DNA from: Chloroflexota bacterium
Lineage (GTDB): Bacteria; Chloroflexota; Dehalococcoidia; UBA3495
Direction: 5' to 3'
Length of the DNA: 12,763 nt
Assembly (NCBI GenBank): GCA_022576105.1
Contig: JACZRM010000024.1
Location: 1-12,763, forward strand
Shown here: piece by piece, positions 7,758 to 12,763 of the stretch
How the letters are laid out: each line of letters starts with the position of its first letter
Position numbering within the stretch: the first letter of the stretch is position 1
The notes under the pieces: model-generated
Databases searched by the model: none
The model's input: the letters and a program-made list of their open reading frames with translations, nothing else
What the model was told of the DNA's origin: nothing
Translations under genes and position numbers: made by a program

Positions 7758-7786
7758 TTGGACGCAATATGTAATTGTTGTAATAT
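7758..7786 (+). promoter_or_regulatory. promoter candidate for the acyl-CoA dehydrogenase
   Basis: TTGGAC (7758-7763), 17 bases and TAATAT (7781-7786) lie in the most AT-rich patch of the divergent spacer. The match to consensus is partial (three of six and four of six). The leader would be about 65 bases. An overlapping TATACA at 7784-7789 is an alternative -10. Confidence 0.35.
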
Positions 7787-7847
7787 ACACACAGCTTCAT
7801 GCATCCAACTTCATGAGCCCAACCAGGATAAATATTGCTGCCACAGC

Positions 7848-7853
7848 GGGAGG
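7848..7853 (+). promoter_or_regulatory. Shine-Dalgarno site deciding the GTG start of the acyl-CoA dehydrogenase
   Basis: GGGAGG sits 5 bases before the GTG at 7859. The longer in-frame start, TTG at 7835, has no such site and would add LPQREAA, which is unlike the N-termini of the family. Confidence 0.7.
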
Positions 7854-7858
7854 CTGCA

Positions 7859-9034
7859 GTGGAATTTCAGTTTAGCAACGAAGACCAGGCCTTTCGCGGA
7901 GAATTGCGGGATTTTATCGAGCAGGAACGGCTGCCCCAGTGGGGCCGAAACGACAGCGGCTCTGATGATGCCAGTTGGGAACTGACCAAGCAGATGCGTC
8001 AAAAGCTGGCTGGCCGCGGTTGGCTTACCATGCACTGGCCCGAGGAATACGGCGGCGCCAGCGCTTCTCCGGTGCGCACGGCAATATTCAATGAAGAGAT
8101 GTCCTACCATCGTGTGCCCGGTCGGGACAACTTTGGCGTGCGGATGATGGGAGCCACGTTGATGATCCACGGCACCGACGAACAAAAGCTGGCCCATCTG
8201 CCTTCGGTGGCCAGGGGTGAAGTGCAATGGTGTCAGGGCTACAGCGAACCCGAGTCAGGCTCGGATTTGGCTTCATTGAGCACCCGGGCGGTTAGGGACG
8301 GCGACGATTTTGTGATCAACGGCACAAAGATTTGGACGTCGATGGCCCATCGGGCGGACTGGATGATGGTGCTGGCCCGCAGCGACGTGGATGCACCGAA
8401 ACATCGGGGAATCAGTTTCTTTCTGGTTGAGCTGAAGACTACGGGGGTTCAGGTGAAGCCCATCATCAATATGGCCGGACGCCACGAATTCAACGAAGTT
8501 CTATTCGACAACGTGCGGGTGCCGGCGACCAATATTGTGGGCGAGGAGAACCGGGGTTGGTACGTGGCGGTGACGCTGCTGGACTTTGAGCGGTCGGGCA
8601 TCGACTACTCGGCCAACGCCCGCCGTCTGCTGGACGATGTCCGTCAGTACGCCACCGAGACCCGCCGCAATGGGGAATCCCTGATGACCATTCCCTGGGT
8701 CAGGAGCGCCCTGGCTGACCGCTATATCGACTGCGAAGTAGCCCGACTGATTGCCTACAACGTGGCCTACATGCAGGGCGAAGGTCTGGTGCCCAACAAA
8801 GAGGCGTCCGCCAGCAAGGTCTTTGGCAGCGAGGCGGCGCAGCGGGTAAGCAAGACCTGTATGGAGATTCTGGGGTTGCACGGGGCCTTGGGGCTGGACG
8901 AGAAGTGGGCGCCCCTGGAGGGTCGGATCCAGGAGAGTTGGATGTTGAACATCTCTGGGACCATTGCCGCCGGCACCTCGGAAATTCAACGCAACGTTAT
9001 TGCCAGCCGAGGTTTGGGGCTGCCCCGGGGCTAG
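7859..9034 (+). CDS. acyl-CoA dehydrogenase family protein
   Basis: A 391-residue flavoprotein of the acyl-CoA dehydrogenase family, which oxidises acyl-CoA thioesters at the alpha-beta bond with FAD and passes electrons to ETF. Seen: an N-terminal helical domain opening EFQFSNEDQAFR, the WCQGYSEPESGSDLAS block (124-139), NGTKIWTS (154-161), a C-terminal helical domain, and the terminal FAD-binding GTSEIQRN (372-379). The residue before GT, where medium-chain enzymes carry the catalytic Glu, is A371. E244 in LDFER aligns with the base position of isovaleryl- and long-chain-type enzymes and is the likely base. The GTG start is chosen on its ribosome binding site. Chain-length or substrate class cannot be read; relatives include FadE-type and sterol side-chain enzymes. 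It appears monocistronic, divergent from the hydrolase and convergent with the PNPOx-like gene. Confidence 0.95.
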   Translation: MEFQFSNEDQAFRGELRDFIEQERLPQWGRNDSGSDDASWELTKQMRQKLAGRGWLTMHWPEEYGGASASPVRTAIFNEEMSYHRVPGRDNFGVRMMGATLMIHGTDEQKLAHLPSVARGEVQWCQGYSEPESGSDLASLSTRAVRDGDDFVINGTKIWTSMAHRADWMMVLARSDVDAPKHRGISFFLVELKTTGVQVKPIINMAGRHEFNEVLFDNVRVPATNIVGEENRGWYVAVTLLDFERSGIDYSANARRLLDDVRQYATETRRNGESLMTIPWVRSALADRYIDCEVARLIAYNVAYMQGEGLVPNKEASASKVFGSEAAQRVSKTCMEILGLHGALGLDEKWAPLEGRIQESWMLNISGTIAAGTSEIQRNVIASRGLGLPRG

Positions 9035-9070
9035 CGCTCAGCCTGCGGAGCACTGTCTTGTATCCGACGG

Positions 9071-9098
9071 AGATTGCTTCGCTTCACTCGCAATGACA
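9071..9098. repeat. REP-like hairpin between convergent genes
   Basis: ATTGC (9073-9077) and GCAAT (9090-9094) form a 5-pair stem around TTCGCTTCACTC. The minus-strand reading begins GTCATTGCGAG and resembles a dispersed intergenic repeat type common in many bacterial genomes (from memory, not searched). It could act as a transcript end for either neighbouring gene, but no U tract follows. Confidence 0.45.
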
Positions 9099-9232
9099 CT
9101 TACTGTTTAATGAGTATAGGCGTTACAGAGAGTTGTAATAGTCGCTCCACTGTTGTTTTACTCGCAGTGACGCTATTCTTCTGGGGTAACAGCGTGTCAC
9201 AGCGAATTGTAATACCCGCTCCACTGTTTTTT
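9085..9232. repeat. 74-base imperfect tandem repeat, two units
   Basis: Units 9085-9158 and 9159-9232 align without gaps. The two ends are well conserved: ACTCGCAATGAC against ACTCGCAGTGAC on the left, and GCTCCACTGTTGTTT against GCTCCACTGTTTTTT on the right. The middle is strongly diverged. The right end of unit 2 is the 3' end of the PNPOx-like gene; the matching part of unit 1 is a second copy of that 3' end in non-genic DNA. Confidence 0.65.
9123..9158 (-). pseudogene. duplicated 3'-terminal fragment of the PNPOx-like gene
   Basis: The minus strand here reads KQQWSDYYNSL and a TAA stop, against KKQWSGYYNSL and TGA at 9232-9197 in the intact gene. Thirty of 36 bases agree. Of the six differences, two are silent and one only swaps TGA for TAA. 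No start codon or remaining gene body is attached, so it is a fragment and not a gene. Confidence 0.6.
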
Positions 9233-9661
9233 CATCTGCTCTTCGGTTACCCCCGGGACATACCCCGGAGAAACCACCGCCTGCGCCTGCTCCACCTCCA
9301 CCATGACAATGGAACGAATCATACGGGCGATGCCATTTTGGGTGCCTTGCTCACCGTTGGAGTATAGCTGTATCGCTGAATCGAACACTGGGCCTTGGGC
9401 AATAACCGATGCCTTTCCCTTGAACCGGTAGCCCCGTCGGGCGAAGGCGTCGACAACATTGATCTCAATGGCCGGGTTGGCGGCCAGGTTTTGCATCGTG
9501 CCGGGGGAGCAGATATCGGCAAAGATCAAGTGAGAATCGTCCCACACCCGGATGGTGCCCTTGGGCGAGAGGTTGGGTGAGCCGTCGGCGCATACTGTGG
9601 CCACATAGGCCAGTCGCTGCTCCCGCACCACCCGCTTCATATCTTCAGACAATATTGACAT
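9197..9661 (-). CDS. pyridoxamine 5'-phosphate oxidase (PNPOx)-like flavoprotein
   Basis: A 154-residue split-barrel protein of the PNPOx-like family, whose members bind FMN or F420 (some bind heme) and act as small oxidoreductases. Typical segments are LAYVATVCADGSPNLSPKGT (17-36), HLIFADICSPGTMQNLAANP (44-63) and RGYRFKGKASV (76-86). It lacks the C-terminal dimer extension of true PdxH, so vitamin B6 oxidation should not be assumed. I prefer the ATG at 9661-9659, which gives the family-like opening MSILSEDMKRVV. A GTG at 9670 would add three residues, and neither start has a strong ribosome binding site. It begins about 60 bases after the radical-SAM-like gene ends on the same strand and is probably the last gene of that operon. 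Its 3' end lies in a tandem duplication. Confidence 0.85.
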   Translation of the reverse strand: MSILSEDMKRVVREQRLAYVATVCADGSPNLSPKGTIRVWDDSHLIFADICSPGTMQNLAANPAIEINVVDAFARRGYRFKGKASVIAQGPVFDSAIQLYSNGEQGTQNGIARMIRSIVMVEVEQAQAVVSPGYVPGVTEEQMKKQWSGYYNSL

Positions 9662-9719
9662 TGGCCCCACCCATCTGTGGATTCCGCCTATGGATCCCGC
9701 TAAGAATTGCCGGCTGAGA

Positions 9720-11012
9720 TTAGATCACATTCCATCTGGGGTTGGCCTTAGCTTCGGCGGTGAGCCGGTCGACGATCCAATCCTTAACCGAGTCGGCCAG
9801 GTAAAAGGTGGGACGGATCAAATTGCTTTCGTCGGCGATCATTCCCTCGTTGATTGCCGCCCGGGCAACGTCACTCCCCGGCCGGATGCGTACGCCCACG
9901 CGGAGGTTGGCCAGGGCTGGGCGGATGCTCCGCAGAAATTCCAGCTTGGCGTCCACCGTTTCGGCAGTCTCGCCGGGCTCGCCAAAGAACTGGGATATGA
10001 CGTAGTGAATGCCGGCTTCGTCGCACCGCTGGCACACATCCAGCAGCGGCGCCATCCGTTGCTCCAACGATTCTTCGGCCAGGTCAGGTCCGGCCACGCC
10101 TTTCATGATTACCAGGCCAGCCCCGGCTTGTTTCATCAGCCCCAAAACTTCCGGGTCGCAGGCTTCCGGGACCGGAGCCAGATAGCTGTTCCAGTGGACT
10201 TGCAGGTCGGCTTCAATAATTGACTGGCACAGCGCCTTGGCATGGGGCAAGGGCACATTGAACCCAGAATCGATGAAGAAGACCTTTTTGAGGCCGAAGC
10301 GGTCTTTCATTTCCTGGACTTCGGCCACCACGTCCTCAATGGGCCGCAAGACTCGCCAATCGTTGGTCTCGGCCCCGGGGGACATCGAATGCGAAGAATT
10401 GTTGTCCAGCTTGGTGACGATGCCAATTCCGAATCCCGACTGCTCGTAGCGGGCCATGTCCAGTTCATCCAGACGGGGAGGTTTGGCAAAGTTGGAATAG
10501 GCCAGGCCGTTTAACGCAACCGCTCCGCTGCCGTCCTGGTACACCATCCCGGGTAGATTGCGATAGGTCTCGCCGCTCTCCAGACAGTCGGCCAGTTGGG
10601 CGAAGGTCTCCCCGCCATCACCGGCGATTCCCAAGTCCGGCTCCAGATAGCTGAAACATTGCTCAGGGAGCAGGCTGAAGGCCGGGCCGCCGCAGACAAT
10701 GGGGGCCTTGGTGCCGGAGCGGACCTGGTCGATCACCTCCTTGGTGATAGGCAGCGCCCACTGCGGGTCCAGGTAGCTGCTGTTATCCAGATTCCGCAGG
10801 GATATGCCCACCAGATCGGGCTGGAACTCCTTGACGGCCTGCTCGGTGTCAGCGAGATAGTCATCGGAAAACATCAAGTCCAGAATCTTGAGCTGGTGCC
10901 GCTGCGGGTCCAAATGCCCGGCGATGTAGGCCAGCCCAATGGGTACCGGCTGGGCGTTCATTCGGCTCATCAGTCTCCGATGGCGGTTGGTGGCAATCAG
11001 CAGGATGCGCAT
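9720..11012 (-). CDS. B12-binding/radical-SAM-fold protein lacking the CX3CX2C cluster motif
   Basis: A 430-residue protein with the architecture of B12-binding radical SAM proteins (COG1032-like). Residues about 1-140 form a Rossmann-like cobalamin-type domain (VPIGLAYIAGHL, PIVCGGPAFSLLPEQ, GIAGDGGETF), followed by PGMVYQDG and a barrel domain with VFFIDSGFNVP (244-254), VHWNSYLAP (272-280) and the SAM-contacting segment FFGEPGET (342-349). Where relatives carry TK followed by GCPxxCxYC, this protein reads TKLDNNSSHSMS (200-211), giving N204, H208 and S211 at the three cysteine positions. No CX3CX2C exists anywhere; the cysteines are C107, C118, C143, C262, C285, C327 and C330. The region is in frame with conserved flanks, so a frameshift does not explain it. 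I chose the ATG at 11012 (GGGGGA 4 bases upstream) over a TTG at 11099 that overlaps the DinB gene. Its role is unknown. Confidence 0.85.
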   Translation of the reverse strand: MRILLIATNRHRRLMSRMNAQPVPIGLAYIAGHLDPQRHQLKILDLMFSDDYLADTEQAVKEFQPDLVGISLRNLDNSSYLDPQWALPITKEVIDQVRSGTKAPIVCGGPAFSLLPEQCFSYLEPDLGIAGDGGETFAQLADCLESGETYRNLPGMVYQDGSGAVALNGLAYSNFAKPPRLDELDMARYEQSGFGIGIVTKLDNNSSHSMSPGAETNDWRVLRPIEDVVAEVQEMKDRFGLKKVFFIDSGFNVPLPHAKALCQSIIEADLQVHWNSYLAPVPEACDPEVLGLMKQAGAGLVIMKGVAGPDLAEESLEQRMAPLLDVCQRCDEAGIHYVISQFFGEPGETAETVDAKLEFLRSIRPALANLRVGVRIRPGSDVARAAINEGMIADESNLIRPTFYLADSVKDWIVDRLTAEAKANPRWNVI

Positions 11013-11016
11013 GTAT

Positions 11017-11022
11017 TCCCCC
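11017..11022 (-). promoter_or_regulatory. Shine-Dalgarno-like site choosing the radical-SAM-like start
   Basis: GGGGGA on the minus strand (11022 to 11017) precedes the ATG at 11012 by 4 bases. The protein then opens MRILLIATN, a typical first strand of the cobalamin-binding fold. This argues against the longer TTG start at 11099. Confidence 0.5.
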
Positions 11023-11077
11023 GAAATTTTGCTTTTGAAGTATGGTTTTGTATTGTTGGATTGTGCCTGGATCGCGG

Positions 11078-11740
11078 CTAAGGCTCGCTGCGGTCCCAAT
11101 CGGGCAGGGCCCAGTACCCTTCAAAGGGCACCTCCACCCGGGCGGTCAACCCCTGGGCGCGCTTCAGTCTCTGGATGTTGTAAACGTGAGTCAGGTACTC
11201 AAAATAACGGTGCCGGAAGGTTGCTTCCAGGCTCATGAATGCCAGTGAAGAATCGTCCGGGTTGACCCGTATCCCCCTAGGATGGGCCTGGGCAAACTGC
11301 AACCTGGCGGCATCATTGGGCACTTCTATCTCTTTGCTCAACAACGAGCCGACTGTTTCTTGGGCCAGCACCGATTGGCTTAAATTCAGGCCCTCCCGCA
11401 ACTTGGCCATAATGTCCGGCACCGCCCAATACTTCTTCTCGTCCAGTCGGCGGTCGTAGGTCGAATTGACCGTTCCGTCCAGGTCATCGATGTCAGGTGC
11501 GCCATTGGGGAAAAGCTGCTCTCCCCAGCGGAGCACCAGCCAGCGGACATCCCCTGAGGCCATGTGGCTCAGGTTGCGGCGGATGCTCCATTTGCTCCAC
11601 TCCCACTGATCAGACTCGAAGTCCAACTGTTCGTCGGTCAGTCCCTCGATCTCAGCGGCAATCATGTCATAGATTTCCGATTCGAACTGAGGGAACAATT
11701 CAGTCGCCGGTGTGTCTTGGGCCAGGTCGGGCAGGGTCAT
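11078..11740 (-). CDS. DinB-like four-helix-bundle protein
   Basis: A 220-residue protein resembling the DinB/YfiT superfamily, whose members are metal-binding four-helix bundles; several act as thiol-dependent transferases (bacillithiol or mycothiol partners). Visible are the long first helix FPQFESEIYDMIAAEIEGL, the WSIRRNLSHMASGD segment with H59, and a late helix FRHRYFEYLTHVYNIQRLK. H59 with E181 and H185 would form the metal triad, with Glu replacing one usual His; H177 is another candidate. That assignment is tentative. The ATG at 11740 has an excellent AGGAG (11752-11748) with 7 bases of spacing, lying inside the end of the cysteine desulfurase gene, whose stop ends 2 bases before this start. 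The two are surely co-translated, which suggests sulfur or thiol chemistry without proving it. Confidence 0.75.
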   Translation of the reverse strand: MTLPDLAQDTPATELFPQFESEIYDMIAAEIEGLTDEQLDFESDQWEWSKWSIRRNLSHMASGDVRWLVLRWGEQLFPNGAPDIDDLDGTVNSTYDRRLDEKKYWAVPDIMAKLREGLNLSQSVLAQETVGSLLSKEIEVPNDAARLQFAQAHPRGIRVNPDDSSLAFMSLEATFRHRYFEYLTHVYNIQRLKRAQGLTARVEVPFEGYWALPDWDRSEP

Positions 11741-11742
11741 TG

Positions 11743-12763
11743 TCAGTCTCCTACTTGGGATGGGGCCAGGTGTGAGTCTACCACCTGCATGATTTCCGAT
11801 ATTGCACGGTCAATTTCATCGGCGGTAGTATATCTGCCCACCGAAAAACGCAGCGTGCCCATGGCGTACTCCAGCGGGATGTGCATCGCTTCCAGCACGC
11901 TGGACACCTCCACCCGGTCGCTGTGGCAGGCGGCGCCGGCCGATGCGGCTACGCCATGCATTTGCTCCAGGATGGTGTTGGCCTCCTGGCCTGGAAAGCT
12001 AACGCTGCAGGTGTTGGGCAGCCGCAGGTCTGGGTGGCCGTTAATGCGCAGGCCAGCGAAGTGGGCCTTCAGTCCCGCTTCCAACCGGTCCCGCATCTGT
12101 TGCATGTGCAGTTGATAAGCCGGCAGGTTTTGCTCAATCATCTGGCAGGCTTCACCCAAGCCGGCAATCTGGATGACGTTTTCGGTGCCGGCGCGCCAGT
12201 CCATCTCGTGGTCGGCCCCGTGGATCAGCTTTTCCAGCCGCACCCCGTTGCGGACGTAAAGCGCCCCGATCCCTTTGGGTCCATACAGCTTGTGCCCGGC
12301 CACTGAAAGCAGGTCAACACCCAGTTCGTCCACCTTGACCGGGATCTTGCCGACGGACTGGGCGCAATCGGCATGCACCAGTATTCCGTGTTGGTGGGCG
12401 ATGTCGGCAATCTCCCGAATCGGCTCAATGGTGCCGACTTCGTTGTTGGCGTGCATAATGCTGACCAGGATGGTCTGGGGAGTTATGGCGTTCTGGACTT
12501 GCTGTGGCTCTACCAGGCCAAATTCATCAACCGGCAGGTAGGTAACCGCGCAGCCAGTGCTTTCCAGATACCGGCAAACCTGGATCACCGCTGGGTGTTC
12601 CACCGTCGACGTGACGATGTGGTTGCCCTGGTCGCGGTATGCGCCGGCGACGCCCTTGATGGCATAGTTGTTGGCCTCGGTTCCGCCGCTGGTGAAAATG
12701 ATCTCTGTCTCTTGGCAGCCCAGCAGGCTGGCAACCTGGAGACGGGCCTGGTCCACCGCCGCT
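11743..12763 (-). CDS. cysteine desulfurase, NifS/IscS type (5' end beyond the window)
   Basis: A class-V PLP-dependent aminotransferase-fold enzyme that takes sulfur from cysteine as an enzyme persulfide, leaving alanine; it feeds Fe-S cluster or thio-cofactor assembly. About 340 residues are visible and the N-terminal part with the usual YLDNNATT opening (roughly 50-60 residues) lies past the right edge. The GTG at 12756 is an internal Val codon, since the frame stays open to 12763 (AAVDQARLQVA). Landmarks are SGGTEANN, EHPAV, HANNEVGTI, HADCAQSVGK, the PLP lysine in SVAGHKLYGPKG (codon 12291-12289) and the catalytic Cys in GAACHSD (codon 11928-11926). The short active-site loop form suits the NifS/IscS group rather than SufS. 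It is the most upstream visible gene of the right-hand operon. Its real start, promoter and any upstream partners cannot be seen. Confidence 0.93.
   Translation of the reverse strand, partial: AAVDQARLQVASLLGCQETEIIFTSGGTEANNYAIKGVAGAYRDQGNHIVTSTVEHPAVIQVCRYLESTGCAVTYLPVDEFGLVEPQQVQNAITPQTILVSIMHANNEVGTIEPIREIADIAHQHGILVHADCAQSVGKIPVKVDELGVDLLSVAGHKLYGPKGIGALYVRNGVRLEKLIHGADHEMDWRAGTENVIQIAGLGEACQMIEQNLPAYQLHMQQMRDRLEAGLKAHFAGLRINGHPDLRLPNTCSVSFPGQEANTILEQMHGVAASAGAACHSDRVEVSSVLEAMHIPLEYAMGTLRFSVGRYTTADEIDRAISEIMQVVDSHLAPSQVGD
11748..11752 (-). promoter_or_regulatory. Shine-Dalgarno site of the DinB-like gene inside the desulfurase gene
   Basis: AGGAG (11752 to 11748) overlaps the last codons of the cysteine desulfurase gene, with 7 bases to the ATG at 11740. 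It fixes that start and implies translational coupling. Confidence 0.7.

Noticed and set aside
9035..9196. Possible CRISPR-like or small-RNA array between convergent genes
   Set aside because: Only two diverged units exist, without the regular repeat-spacer pattern; a REP-like hairpin and partial gene duplication explain the structure.
9690..10223. 177-residue plus-strand open frame opposite the radical-SAM-like gene
   Set aside because: It is a shadow of a gene with clear homology on the other strand.
10307..10489. Possibility that a frameshift hides a CX3CX2C motif in the radical-SAM-like gene
   Set aside because: The alternative minus-strand frame has no such motif and the conserved flanks on both sides are in the main frame.
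9720..11099. Longer form of the radical-SAM-like protein starting at TTG 11099
   Set aside because: The extra 29 residues are not family-like and overlap the DinB gene; the ATG at 11012 has a better upstream site and begins the fold properly.

Overview
The window looks like chromosomal DNA from a free-living bacterium, most probably a Chloroflexota member of the Dehalococcoidia/SAR202 type, known from a metagenome-like context. That placement is an inference from gene style: a small epimerase-like VOC protein, a Gly-rich heterodimeric ABC exporter, an acyl-CoA dehydrogenase, PNPOx-like and DinB-like proteins, frequent TTG/GTG starts, and REP-like intergenic hairpins. Base composition is moderately GC-rich and even. 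No tRNA, rRNA, CRISPR array, transposase or prophage gene was seen.

Left part, all on +: a VOC-fold protein (47-448), arginyl-tRNA synthetase argS (706-2385), then two ABC exporter half-transporters (2608-4413 and 4414-6336) that abut and form one heterodimeric pump. The defects in the two ATP sites are complementary: Asp replaces the catalytic Glu in the first subunit, and the signature is LSVGQ in the second. The dimer should therefore have one consensus and one degenerate site.

Middle: on the minus strand an alpha/beta hydrolase (6745-7623) is followed, with overlap, by a broken membrane-anchored thermonuclease-like gene (6421-6758). The nuclease has lost the middle of its catalytic domain through an internal, frame-shifting deletion. 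The hydrolase is divergent from an acyl-CoA dehydrogenase (7859-9034, +); both are preceded by plausible promoters in a 235-base spacer. The dehydrogenase converges on the right-hand operon across a 162-base gap. That gap holds a REP-like hairpin and a 74-base imperfect tandem duplication carrying a second copy of the 3' end of the PNPOx-like gene.

Right part, all on -: a class-V cysteine desulfurase whose 5' end lies beyond the window, a DinB-like protein, a B12-binding/radical-SAM-fold protein and a PNPOx-like flavoprotein, in a probable operon. The radical-SAM-fold protein is the most unusual item. The rest of the fold is recognisable, but the expected CX3CX2C iron-sulfur motif is replaced position for position by NX3HX2S. 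It therefore sits downstream of a sulfur-mobilising enzyme yet lacks the usual cluster ligands. It may be a cluster-free pseudoenzyme or a diverged cofactor-binding protein.
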